Source: Tubulanus polymorphus (taxonomy: Eukaryota; Nemertea; Palaeonemertea; Tubulaniformes; Tubulanidae). From it: DNA of 64,000 nucleotides. Position numbers and translations under genes: made by a program. The DNA lies in NCBI RefSeq assembly GCF_964204645.1, contig NC_134027.1:1352485-1416484 (forward strand). The letters are read 5' to 3'. Below the pieces are notes generated by a model, which saw only the letters and a list, made by a program, of their open reading frames with translations, had not been told where the DNA came from and ran no database searches. Of this stretch, positions 1 to 12,878 are shown in pieces (within the stretch, counting starts at the first letter, position 1; the number at the start of each line of letters is the position of its first letter).

Positions 1-798
1 GAGTATTTCACGTTGCAACTCATTAATATTATCAAGACCAGTTTAATACATAAGATTAGGTCGAAACGTCGGTAAATTTAGTTGTTTTATTACTGTGGAT
101 CTTTTACTTCAAATCGATGATTTTGATCGTGATTTTTCACTCTTTTGTTTTTCAGTTGTACTCGACACGAATAGATGGTATCACAGCACTTTTATACATC
201 CAGGGAAACTGAGTATAACCATCGGATCCGAGTTCGATTAGAACCGAAGTGACACAACCTCGTTTAAAACGAGCTCTCTCTGACACAGCCGGAATCTTAA
301 TAAAATCAGTTCGGATGTAAAACGAGAAAAACGAATGATGGATTACACCTAACAGATTGTATCGCTGCCGAAGTTCCTCAATATCGACAGTTATTCTCAT
401 TAAAACTGATTTTGCAGAGATTGTATCATAATTTGTGATAAATGAGAATTAAATTTCTGCGGGAAATGAAAATGAAAACAAGATGTGCCTTTTAGACGTA
501 TATCTGGTTTTTTTTTGTTGCTTTAATTTCAATTTTACAGTTTTAATTGATGAAACTACGGTTTCCCAAATTTAGGAAACCAAGAACGAAAAAGATTAAA
601 AGATGAACATAAAAAGATCTCTATTAAACGCTTGTTGATACAAACGACGAAGAAAGCTCATCGCCGACTTTCTCTCGACTGGGAATAGATTGAAAAATAC
701 AATATGTCTGAATTATTAATTTCGTGCATTCGTCGTGGGGCGGTTGCTCAAATTCTTTTTTGGACAACACTGGCCTCTGATTAATTATCGTCTCTTTT
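1..798. other. 3' flank / probable 3' UTR of the first aldolase gene
   Basis: No coding exon recognised. The first aldolase gene ends at 799 on the minus strand, and the nearest minus-strand AATAAA downstream lies at 86-91, so most of this stretch could be its 3' UTR. The short open frames here (for example 152-400) show no family resemblance. Confidence 0.4.
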
Positions 799-3731
799 CT
801 AGTCGGCAATACTGGGATCTTCTTTCAGTAATCGTTTTTGCCAGGCGCTGAAGAATGAATTCGCGTAGGTGTCCGCGTCTTTCTTCCACATATGATACGT
901 TTTTTCGGCAAGTTCGTCGTCGATTGTCTGAATTTCTTTCCCCGTCGATGTAGCAAGCACCTGTAACGGAAAACGAACATGATCTAAGCTATATACGTCA
1001 CCATCATCTTTTCTAATCCCCTACTCAGAGCGCTGACCCTGACCTCGATTGCCGCAGTAGCTTACTAGTGGCACTATGAGGGCAGCATGCCATCTCATGG
1101 TTCCTCGATTGTCACATGTTACATTATTTCTAACCTGTGTAGACAACCGAATCTACACTAGCACACCTTGCGGATCCTCGATTGCCACAGTAGTTAATAC
1201 CTCAACTGCCCACAACCGCTACCTGGTGGATCATTGACGCAGCACGTTACCAGTGCCCCATCTTTTTATTGATTGTTAAATATTTACCTGGTACATGCAA
1301 GCTCGTTCCAGATAGTACAGATCATCGACCGCTCGAGCGATGGTCGGTCCGGTCACTATAACACCGTGATGCGCCATCATCAAAACGTCATTATGCGTAC
1401 CCATAACTTCAGCCAGACGATTTCCCTCGGAGATATGATCGGAAAATCCCGTATAATTCCGATCGTACCCGACACCTTTGAAGAATCGTAAACTGACTTG
1501 ATGGACCATTTCTATCTTCGCATCTTTCAAACAAGCTAAAAAAGAGAATATATCTCATGAGTTCCACTCGGTTTTAGAGTTCGAATGTATTAATCATCCT
1601 ATTTCAATCTTCAAGTTGGAAAAAGAATCATAACCAACCTAGTTAATCGCTTAAAGGGTGTAAAGCCTAGCGCACATCGACACTGCGATTGGAGACAACT
1701 AGTTGCAAGGCAGTTTTCGGCGCATGAGAGGAACTGGCTGGATACGATCAGTTGCTTGAATGTGTCGATGTGAGCGAGCTTACGATTGGTAAGCGTCGAT
1801 CTATCTCCAGTTCCAGCCAGTTGCCCATGTTCTACTTTTGTGCAACTGGTTGTACTCAATCGCAGTCATATTCGTCGATGTGCGCGCTCTGGATCTCGAC
1901 GATCGACACGCGCCATGCAGTTGCTGCAACTGACCGGTTGTAACTAGATTTCGATGTGCGCGGGGTAATCGTTCGGTAGCAAGTAGTTGTCTCCAATCGC
2001 AGTGTCGATGTGCGCGAGGCTTAAAGACCCCGTGGACGACAGATTCACAGAGATATTCTACTTACTGAGAGCTGTGGCGTATGGCATGTGTGTGTGTAGT
2101 ACGACATGGGCATTAGGTCTGCTACTATGGACACCACCGTGTATTGTTGCAGCAGCTAGCTCCGCAATGCCGTCGCCTTCTACCACTTTCCCATCTCTGG
2201 TCACTCCGATCAAAGATGATGCAGTCACCTTAGATAAGAATACGAAAAGAAAATGGTATATACTGGTATTCGTGCGCGGGGTAAAAATCTAAGTATGGTA
2301 AAATCCAAGTGCTTCAATATTCCTAAAGATAATTATTAGGATATAGTCAGTCAGATGCTGAAATAAACCATCCGTTAAAGATTTTGCCATCGTCTTAACA
2401 GGGACTCAGAGTGTTTCACATAGATTGGAAATGCAAGGTCTGGTTATACATGAGTTAAAGCTCAGTGACACGATAAATACCGTGGTTGAAATAAAGTTTT
2501 TTTTTATCGTCACCATAACAGTTATAATCAACAAATTTGAGCAACAGGGCCCAGTTTCACGAAAAAGTGTAAGCTTAAAACAGTTAAGTTTGAATTGTTG
2601 TCCTCATTGAAAACATGAAGTAACCAATGGCAATTAATCAAAAAATTTGAGTTAAACTTTTTCGTGAAACTGGCCCCTGGTCCCGGGGAAGAGGGGGAGA
2701 GGGAGGTGATTACTGTGGGACGTATTCTTCAGATACCGAACATTGAAATGATATCTACCGAATGAATTCGATTATTTTACACGGAGTGCTTGTATGGAGG
2801 AAAAAATAAATTGCGCAGATTATTATGAAAACATATGTATATAGGTCGATATATGAAAAGCCTGCATAATTATATCAAACGCATAATGTTCATATGATAT
2901 ATATATCGTGTCGTATCTTAAGTACTGGTCGAAGTTTGGCCTTACGTTTTTAGTTTTCAGATTGGTTTGGTTATAGATTTACAATGAGCTTAGACTCGAC
3001 GGTCAACAAACCGACCTTTGACCAACGTTCTCTATCTTTCAGATTTACACAAATGATTGTAGAAAATAATGCAAAGGGAAGATATGAAACCCGTAATGAA
3101 TATGTTCAGCTAGTTGCGGGTCGTTATTGAGCAACCAGTCAGCTAGTTGCTGGTCGTTATTGAGCAACCAGTCAGCTAGTTGCTGGTCGTTATTGAGCAA
3201 CCAGGTTCAGCTAGTTGCGGGTCGTTATTGAGCAACCAGTCAGCTAGTTGCTGGTCGTTATTGAGCAACCAGTCAGCTAGTTGCTGGTCGTTATTGAGCA
3301 ACCAGTCCCGTCACAAGTGATAAAGAATTTGTACAGCGCCTTCCGTGAAAAGCAGAACAATTACCAAAAGGCGCTCTCCTGAAACAAGTGCGACCACTCA
3401 ATACGAACTGAAATTTCTCGAGCTTTAGCTTGAATGTATTTCACTAAAATTAGATGGAAACAATCCGTACCTGGCTCCAATGCATACCGTATGGTATTAG
3501 CAGTAGTATTTCGTGTTTGCCATCAGCGCTGGGAACGCGGGCGGTCAGGTGATTACAAACACCTTCATTCAACCTCTCTTTATCCAACAGCCGATACGCG
3601 GTCGCCAGGTCCAGACGCGCCTGTTTGTTTATAGCGGCCGCAGAGACCGCCGCTTGGTCGCTGAAACATCGCCATCCAGCAGCCGCGCTACGGGACGCGA
3701 CATTACGCGCTAAACTCCTCACTAGAAACAT
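799..3731 (-). CDS. class II aldolase/adducin-domain protein, mitochondrial-type (copy 1)
   Basis: Four coding exons on the minus strand: 3731-3471, 2228-2066, 1535-1288 and 960-799, giving 277 aa, with GT-AG at every junction and intron phases 0, 1 and 0. The first ~25 residues (MFLVRSLARNVASRSAAAGW) are Arg-rich and free of acidic residues, like a mitochondrial presequence. The aldolase II domain follows: NHLTARVP, then HWSQVTASSLIGVTRDG, a conserved Glu in GDGIAELAAATIH at the position of the catalytic acid of fuculose-phosphate aldolase, HTHMPYAT (two zinc His) and AHHGVIVTG (third zinc His). All expected metal ligands are present, so a zinc-dependent aldolase or decarboxylase is likely; the substrate cannot be read from sequence. 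It lies head to tail with a second copy at 4404-6333. Intron 1 holds a 33-bp tandem repeat and a MITE, and intron 2 holds a foldback element. Confidence 0.9.
1661..2023. mobile_element. foldback/MITE-like element in aldolase intron
   Basis: Left arm 1661-1706 is matched in reverse complement by 1979-2023, sharing the core CACATCGACACTGCGATTGG and GAGACAACTA. The ~270-bp interior repeats short TCGATGTGNGCG motifs. It carries no coding capacity and ends 43 bp from the splice donor at 2065. Confidence 0.75.
2545..2679. mobile_element. MITE family A (CAGTTTCACGAAAAAGT terminal repeats), copy 1
   Basis: 135-bp element with ~24-bp near-perfect terminal inverted repeats containing CAGTTTCACGAAAAAGT on the left and its complement on the right, with CAGGG-like ends. 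A second, more diverged copy lies at about 28542-28675. I could not see a clean target duplication. It sits in intron 1 of the first aldolase gene. Confidence 0.8.
3107..3306. repeat. 33-bp tandem repeat, 6 copies
   Basis: Unit CAGCTAGTTGCTGGTCGTTA plus 13 more bases (TTGAGCAACCAGT), six nearly identical copies, with alternating GCGGG and GCTGG variants and a 2-base insertion after copy 3. Each unit contains a GTTGCT / AGCAAC inverted repeat that could form a small hairpin. There are no spacers, so it is not a CRISPR array. Confidence 0.95.
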
Positions 3732-4224
3732 TACTGTTTATTACTGTCCTCGTCAGTTCGCTGTGAACCTCAGCGCCAGTACGTAGTCGTACAGATTGCC
3801 GCTAACCGGTCACTATATCGCATATCAGGACTTGGTGAATCTCTTAAGTTCACGGAAAAGTACAATCATATATCAATGATTTATAGTCGATGATAAGCTC
3901 AAAGTTCGATAAGTTTGTCAGGTTTACCCCAGTTTAATGGCGCATTTCTAGACAACAAAATCAAAGAATCAGCGAAAGAAACGAAGTGAAGAATGTGTAT
4001 TATACTTTTTAGGGGCATGAAAAATTGATTCAAATGTAAGAATTAATGTCAAGTCAAACCCTATGACTTATGAGAGTCATCGTGATGCTTTACCAAATAC
4101 CATGGCCAGAACATGCTTGTCTCTACCAGGAATAGAAAACTGGGCATTCTCTCCTGGGAGGCAAGGAGTGGACATTGTAGTCGCTGTTTCATTGTAAAAT
4201 TCTCATGAAACCGTGAAAATAACA

Positions 4225-4230
4225 TTTATT
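4225..4230 (-). terminator. poly(A) signal of aldolase copy 2
   Basis: AATAAA on the minus strand, 174 bp beyond the stop codon at 4404. Confidence 0.5.
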
Positions 4231-4403
4231 TGTACCGAATTATCGGATTAAAATGTCTGTAATAACGAATAAACAAAGTCTCATTACATCAAACACAAAG
4301 TCATCGATTTTTTGTGAGAATAAATTATACTCTCTAAATGGGAATTTGAACAAATCCAAATTATGGAATAGCACACAACACCACTGACGAGTTTCTGGTT
4401 GTT

Positions 4404-6333
4404 TTACTGCGCAACTCGCGGGTCGTTTTCTAGTATATCTCTTTGTACGGCTCTGAAATGACAGTCTGCATAATCTAAAACATCCTTCATGAAAACGTTG
4501 TAGGTTTTTTCACATATTTTAGGATCGACCAGTTTTAATTTACGTCCTGTAGACATCGCCAACACCTGTTAAATAGAAAAGTACGCCAATATCAGGACCC
4601 AGTTCAACATTTATGAGGCAAATATTTGAAAATTAATAAATTTCTAATCAGTTCAATCTTGATCCAGAACTGTGTCCCGAATTTGACCTTGTTCTAAAAC
4701 GATGGCACTGGATCCAGATTGTACAGTGGCAAAACTGTTCTTTGTTTCGAAATCAAATATCGCTGATAGCTATATCTACCTGATGCATGCAGGCTCTCTC
4801 GAGGAAATACGTCTTATCGAAAGCTTCAGCGACGGTTCGACCGGTTACTATAACTCCGTGATTGGCCATGAACAGCGTTGTGTCAGTACCCAGACAGCGA
4901 GCTAAGCGCTCACCTTCAGCGAGATCTTCAGACAAACCGTTATAACAACTATCGTAGGCCACACCCTTGTAAAACCGAAGCGAGTTCTGATGAATCATTT
5001 CCAGTTTGGGTTCTTCCAGACAAGCTGAAAGATATTATGAACATAAGTTCGTAAGTGCCATACCAGAAATATACGGGGTGTAATATTGCAGGTTTACCAA
5101 ACAGAAACCAAGATCTTTCGGCTGCTTTAGACTTTGTAAGGTTTTGTTGGTTTGTATTGCTTTATGCCGTTCGGATCTTGGTTTCACGAGACGAACCCTG
5201 TTCACCTCAAGACAGAACAACAGGCTTAAAATGTTTTTAGTAGCCGACGGAAATCTATGAAATCGAATCTGTGGAGAAGGTTTTTATATCTTCAGTTGAC
5301 AGGGATTTCAGTGTTTTATTTAAAACTAATATGAACAAAAGCTGTTGATATGAGAAACTTGAATTACAATTTATAATTCCAAGTTTCTGTCCTGTGATGC
5401 CGCTGATGAAGATCTTAGAACATTTGCCATTGATGATTTACAAAATTAGAGGAATTGAAATGCCTTGGAAAATGAAGTATATAATATTTAATTTAATATT
5501 TAATATGTTCTTGGATCAAAATTGTTTTTGAAATTTTACCAAGTGCAGTAGCGTAGGGCATGTGCGTATGCATAACGCAAGTAGCTCCGGGACAAATTTC
5601 GTGGACTCCTCTGTGGATTGTAGCTGCCGTGGTTTCCGCTTGACCGGTCCCTTCCGCGACGCTGTTGTCTCTCGTTAAACCGAGTAAAGAAGACGCGGTC
5701 ACCTGAAAAAAATAGTTCGTCGGAATATTTTCAGTTGTATAAAAAATATTGTAAATGGATAATTATCGGCGTCATTCGCGAATTGAAAATAAACCAAGAA
5801 ACCCGCCCGGATCCACAGTGAAAGTTAAAAATCACTTCATTTTTCAATAATTTGTAACAGCTGAATCAAATCGTGAATTCACGACTATAGGAAACAAGCA
5901 GGTCATGAACTCGTTTAACAGAAGTACTAGCCCATTCATAACTTCCAACAGTTGAATTAGTTCATTTTTAAGCAATTTGAATTTTAAGATCAACCGTCAC
6001 AAAATATGTCGTTTTTTATATTATTACCTGACTCCAGTGTAAACCGTACGGTATCAATAACATGACATCTTCACCATCACGCTGTTTAGCAGCAGCAGTC
6101 GGTACCATCAACGAGAGATGGTTGCAGACACCTTCACTCAAACCAAGCTTATCTAAAGCTCTGTAAGCAGTCGCTAGGTCTAAACGACCCTGCGCATTAG
6201 CAGCAGCGGCGGCTGCAGAAGACAGTCTCCTCGATGGCGGCACCATTTTTGACACGACATTTCGGCAACTTGCTTTGCTAGATCCGCTGTTTACTAGTAG
6301 TCTAGTTAGTATGCACTTTCCATATCTCGACAT
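4404..6333 (-). CDS. class II aldolase/adducin-domain protein, mitochondrial-type (copy 2)
   Basis: Tandem paralog of the gene at 799-3731. Exons on the minus strand are 6333-6028, 5702-5540, 5024-4780 and 4565-4404 (291 aa). Exons 2 and 4 have exactly the same lengths as in copy 1 (163 and 162 bp) and all intron phases agree. The N terminus is again basic with an Ala-rich stretch (SRRLSSAAAAAA), so mitochondrial import is plausible. The domain shows HWSQVTASSLLGLTRD, a conserved Glu in GTGQAETTAATIH, HTHMPYAT and NHGVIVTG, so the zinc His and the acidic residue are kept. The last exon is diverged from copy 1, suggesting an old duplication. The 3' end is probably set by a minus-strand AATAAA at 4225-4230. 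Substrate unknown; both copies look functional. Confidence 0.9.
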
Positions 6334-7217
6334 ATTGTAATACGCTCTATATAGCGAGGTTAGCAGTGCTTGTAACTGGTACCGGCTGTTTACGCCATAG
6401 ATCTATAAATAGGTTATCTGAACGAAATGATTATAATACGCATATTTTGTTGACAACGGACATTAAAAACTACGAGCATTCAACTATAGTCTATCATAAT
6501 TCCGTGAGACTTGTTTTTCAACGATATTTTGCCAAATATTTGGGGTACGTATACATACCTCATGTAGGTCTACCTCGAAAACGATAGATTCAGAGCGTAA
6601 AATATTACAAACCCGAACAAAAAATAAAATAGTCAAAATTTCGAATGTTGAATATGAAATACAATGGAGCCTCGTTGTAACGACCTCAGAAATTCATCGA
6701 TTTATCGGTTTTTACAAATCTAGTGCAAACATTTTCTCCCAAATAGAATAATTTCATATAGATCATTTTAATTGAGATAGAACGAACTATCGGTTTAACA
6801 AATTGATTTTCTCGTCCTCCTGAAGTTCGTTGTAACGAGGTCCCACTGTATCCATACATTTACCTATCAGGCATCAAATGCCAATAATTAAATCGTATTT
6901 CTTTTGCCAATATGATTTGGATGTATATATCTATGTAGTACGACCCAGGAGACCTGATGCTGTAGACTCTACAGACGCTAGTGATTTTAATGTTTCCTAT
7001 ATACGATACAGCCTATAACATAATACGCCCATCTGACATTTCTTTCATATACGTTTCATCCTCTTTTCGAAAATTAGATAGAATTCATACCATTGATGAT
7101 AGTTGTGCCTCGCCGCGAAGAGAAGAGATCTGAATGAAGTCGGTGCTGGATTCTTCTTGTCAGTTTAACATTGAGGAATCATTGTAGGCGCAGACGTTAC
7201 TGACTCGTTGAGATGAG
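6334..7217. other. intergenic: aldolase 5' flank, MITE, GPCR 5' flank
   Basis: Contains the upstream region of aldolase copy 2 (a weak minus-strand TATTTATA near 6400), a pogo-type MITE at about 6660-6850, and the 5' flank of the GPCR. A segment around 7105-7154 is repeated in diverged form at 9051-9111. No gene recognised. Confidence 0.5.
6660..6850. mobile_element. pogo/Tc1-type MITE
   Basis: Terminal inverted repeats start TACAATGGAGCCTCGTTGTA on the left and, read on the other strand, TACAGTGGGACCTCGTTACA on the right. The CAGTGG-ACCTCG-TAACGA form and TA target site are typical of non-autonomous pogo/Tigger-related elements. The interior has no ORF. Confidence 0.7.
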
Positions 7218-8302
7218 ATGAACGTGCTCAATGTTTCGATGACGATCAAACCGACCGTGAGAACTTGGGCAGGCGTATGTGACTGGGCGATCAGTTCTCT
7301 GCCGTACCGATGGGATCTGAAATTCAGTGTTTACATGTATATTTTCTGTTACGGTCCGCTCACAGTTTGCGCTATCGTTCTAAACATCATCACGTTTCAT
7401 GTGTTGAAGAAGATGAACAACGAGGTTTATTACTTGATCCACGTCTTGTCGTTCTTTGATTTAGCGTACTGTACAAGTGTATTCATCATGTATCCTCTAC
7501 GCGCCCTGCACATCTATATACATTTAGGTAGAACGGTATTCCACTATGACGATTGGCATTTCGGTTGGGAATTCATATCAGTAGCTTTTGGACCGTACCA
7601 TATGTTCCAGCAAACTCGAAACTGGTGTGTCGTTCCTATCAGTTTAGAAAGACTTGTTATTACACTTTTCCCGTTAAAATCGCGAATGTTCTGGACTCAA
7701 AAAGTCGTGAATTGTCTCATAACAGTGGTCGTAATGTTTAGTTTCCTTCTGTATTTCCCGCTGTTTTTACCAAAAAGGAGCCTAGGCGCTATCGGATGTG
7801 TTGATGGGCAGTATACCTCCACTTTACGGCGTGAAGCATTCCTTTACTACTTCTGGCGTTCAATATTAGAACGTTGGGGCCGGATAACAACGGAAGAAGT
7901 CGGAACCATACCAACTATCATTTTACCAATGTCTTTATTAATAATTGTAAACGTTGTTTTAATTTTAGCTTTAGTAATTATGAAATTTACTGCCAGGAAA
8001 GATCTATATGAACTGAACGTTCTAATACGTTAGAGTTGAGGGCTTTACGAATGGCTTTAGGTTTAATAGTCGTTTTCGTGTCGTGCGAATCTTTATTATT
8101 CCTAGAAAAAATGCAGTTTCTTCAAAATGTCATACGACTTGTGCCCGATAAGACGGCTGGGTTGATGGTGTTCAGGAAGATCGCCATCTCTCTGACCGTC
8201 GTCGATTCGTGTTTAAATTTCTGCGTTTACTGTTTAATCAATGGTAAATTCAGACTGGCGACTAAACAGTTAGCAATTCGCTGTGTCCGCCGCCGGAAGT
8301 AA
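7218..8302 (+). pseudogene. rhodopsin-family peptide-receptor-like GPCR with internal frameshift
   Basis: Intronless 7TM receptor in two frames. 7218-8033 (271 aa) covers TM1 to TM5, including LERLVITLFPLKS, a degenerate DRY box at the end of TM3. 8036-8302 (88 aa) continues in another frame with LRALRMALGLIVVF (TM6) and LNFCVYCLINGKFR (TM7 and start of helix 8), then stops. The break lies near 8018-8036: reading ACG-TTA-GAG-TTG-AGG in the second frame continues straight into TM6, so one small indel separates the halves. The TM3 region (YHMFQQTRNWCVVPISLERL) resembles FMRFamide-receptor-like peptide GPCRs, but the usual Cys at the top of TM3 is missing. AATAAA follows at 8651-8656. Either a recently broken receptor gene or an assembly error; the body of the protein is otherwise intact. 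Confidence 0.7.
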
Positions 8303-8650
8303 CTTCCGATGTGGTGGTTTCTTCTGCTAATCAGAGCCATCATTAAAAACCCACAACCAGTAAAACCCCTGTTGTTTGATGATGATTACAACTTGTATCA
8401 TATTTTATATTAATATCCATATTCATATATCGTACTAGTTACCTCCCCTTCTCATCTTTTGTCGTAAAGTTTAAGTTCTTTATTTCGACTTCTTTTTTCT
8501 TTCTTTTTTGTTAAGACTAAGCCAGCGTCACGCAGCCTTTTGGCTTTGCTGGCCATTGTATATTACTGTGTAGATAATTGTATATGATATGTTTATAAAT
8601 ATGAAATTCTATGCAATGCGATTTCGTATTGAATTGTGACGTATTGAATC

Positions 8651-8656
8651 AATAAA
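8651..8656 (+). terminator. poly(A) signal of the GPCR locus
   Basis: AATAAA 349 bp after the stop codon at 8302, overlapped by a second one a few bases on. Confidence 0.5.
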
Positions 8657-10091
8657 TGAATAAAATCACAATATCCATGATCTATATATATATGACGTAA
8701 AAATGATATTTAGACTGAAGAAGGATTGTTGTAACAACTGAAATATTGAAGTAATTCTTAAATAAATTCTTTTTAGTCTATGATTCTATGATATCCTCAA
8801 TAAGTTTGAGATTTTAGGGCGGAGTAAAGTCAGTGTTATATGTATGAATGAAACGGAGATGCGTTTGTTTGGGCTGGGTCTTTGACTGTGTTTCTATCAC
8901 CGTGACCTGGGCTCAGTCAGTCTTAGTGATTGTGGGTAGGAACGCAACTGCACGAATGACAGTCTCCGGTGAGGATTGTAGACGTGAGTCTCTGATGGAT
9001 GTGCTTCCTCACTGTAAATTACGGGTTATAATTCACATTCACTGAGGGTGGGTTTGCCTCGTCGCGTCGCTAATAATAGAGATCTGAACCGAATGACGTC
9101 AGTACTGGATCCACCAATGTTTTATCATAGAAGTGTAAGGTTGCTTTGGTTAGAGGCGAATTTATCGAAAGTACCCCAACTGCACTATCCGACGCATGAA
9201 CTCGTTTTGAAGTATGGTACTCGGCACATTTATCCAGCAATTTTGGGTACTTGGCTGTCCCGGAAGAGCGAGTGGCACTTATTTGCAGTCGTTCGGCCAA
9301 GTTGTTGCAACGAAAATCAACAAAACGCATATATCTCAGAATTGAGTACCCTATACTCGTCAAGTACCGTACCCGGTCCGGAATTAGGCACGTTTCGATA
9401 AATTCGCCATTGATCGAACCTGCCCTCTCGGCAGCTAGGGATTTGAATATGATGGAGCCACCCGCTGTTCCGTGACCAACATTCTGTATTACACTAAACA
9501 CCAAACTACGTGTATCGTAGACTTTTACGAGGAGAACTTCCGGTTAATTGTCAAAATTAAAAAATAAGAAAAACAAACTAATTTCCGCAAGAAAATTTAA
9601 AAAAATCGTCAGAAATCTTCGATTGAAAATGATGTAAGTTCAACATTATCTGAATTTAATGTCTTTTCATTCATTTGCCAGAAATATCTTTAAATATACT
9701 TAGAGTTTAATCACGATAGGTAGAACACAATATCCGTGTTGACGCGATGAGGAGAGAATCCCACAATGATAATAAAAAGTCTTCTAATGAAGATGATATT
9801 CCTGAAGATGACTATTAGGATATGGTCGAAACGTTGAAATAAACTACTATCTCGAAGTTTCATTTTCGGACTTTTTATTATCATTGTGGGATTCTCTCCT
9901 CCTCACTTAGAGTTTAAACTTTGTCTGTATTCCCAAATTCAAAATTTCGGCCTTAATTTTTGTTGATGAAAATCTAGAAAAACTCTTCTTTTTTGATAGG
10001 TAATAATTCACTAAGTGAGACCAGACTCAGAGAGAATTGATTCGTTATTGCGCAATAATGCAACTGACCCAACAACAACTATGAATCAAAC
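8657..10091. other. intergenic, repeat-derived, no recognised gene
   Basis: Holds a diverged copy of the hairpin-tail motif (about 8714-8757), a partial duplicate of the GPCR upstream flank (9051-9111), an imperfect foldback at about 9150-9415 (GGCGAATTTATCGAAA and its complement), and a copy of the hairpin-tail inverted-repeat element at 9751-9903. A 144-codon minus-strand frame (9504-9070) lies across the foldback and looks like a by-product of it. Confidence 0.5.
9711..9906. mobile_element. MITE family C (hairpin-tail element), copy 1
   Basis: Outer inverted repeats AGAGAATCCCACAATGATAA and complement enclose CCTGAAGATGACTATTAGGA followed by TATGGTCGAAACGTTGAAAT. The left flank (ACACAATATCCGTGTTGACG) matches, inverted, the right flank of the copy at 31091-31318, so the element extends beyond the inner repeats. 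Left arm partly deleted. Confidence 0.75.
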
Positions 10092-11937
<1,846 letters not shown>

Positions 11938-12431
11938 CTAAAGTATGAGTAGTCTAGTTGTTGAATTTGGATTGTTACCCTGTGTGAGGATGAAATCTTC
12001 AAAGTTTTAAGGCTGAAAGATGACGAAAAACATTTTGCTGAATGTTAAGAAATACTTAGTATTGCGCGGCAGGCGGTATTTTATGAAATACTGCTTCCTT
12101 CTCTTGTAAATATAAACTCTAAATTCCACTTATCAATTAAATGGGAAATCTTCGATGCTTCTGTGGCAACTGAGTATCCATCAGGTGTCGCTAGTGTGCA
12201 GTAGGACACCATCTTATGGCAAATGAGGATTCATCAGACGTGCTGATAGTTCTAAGTATACTATTCACGCCATCTAGTGGTATAGCTGGTGTCGCGGGTT
12301 ACCCATTAATCATTTCTTGATATCATAAATAATCAAAAAATGCATGTTGCCCATTTTTCAAGTATCTATCAAAGCATGTTTTAAATGTATGAACATATCA
12401 TGAATGGAAAGCAATAGCAAATGTATTATAC

Positions 12432-12580
12432 TACAGTATAACTCGCTTAATTCGGATCGGTTTCATTCCCCTCTAGGTTATCTCTATTCGCATGTGAGAA
12501 CATGAATCGGGTTTCTTTTAATTCGGACACGTCAATTCTCCAGTCCCAGGTGATCTGAATTAAGCGAATTCTACTGTATT
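12432..12580. mobile_element. pogo-type MITE
   Basis: Ends ACTACAGTATAACTCGCTTA and, inverted, ATACAGTAGAATTCGCTTAA; the CAGTA and CGCTTAATTC blocks match. About 150 bp, no ORF, TA-flanked. Confidence 0.65.
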
Positions 12581-12646
12581 CAGAAAATATGAATACTATA
12601 TATATACATGTTATATCCAAACTAGAAATATGTAAATTTTCAAAGG

Positions 12647-12878
12647 TAAGGCTAAAAAAAATTGATACCTTGTTTCTCCGCTCTGCTGAGCTTAAATGTT
12701 GACCCGGCCGGCCGCCTATCTACCCTATACCGGTACATTACTTTTTTTAAAATCGTGATCAATTTTACCATAACAGACCCGGCCGCTATAGAAATGAACT
12801 GTTTATAAATTTTATCATATTTTACAAAAATGACCCGGCCGCTGCGGAGAAACAAGGTATCATTTTTGTTTAGCCTAA
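12647..12878. mobile_element. MITE family B, copy 1
   Basis: Ends in TAAGGCTAAA on the left and TTTAGCCTAA on the right. The inner inverted repeats ATACCTTGTTTCTCCGC and complement enclose several TGACCCGGCCG motifs. Near-identical to the copy at 55682-55906 and related to 51109-51316. Confidence 0.85.

Noticed and set aside
3107-3306. Possible CRISPR-like array (regular 33-bp repeats)
   Set aside because: Units are contiguous without spacers and the genome is animal; it is an ordinary minisatellite.
9070-9504. 144-codon minus-strand ORF
   Set aside because: Lies across an imperfect foldback and a duplicated flank; no domain, no splice context, and the opposite strand is equally open.
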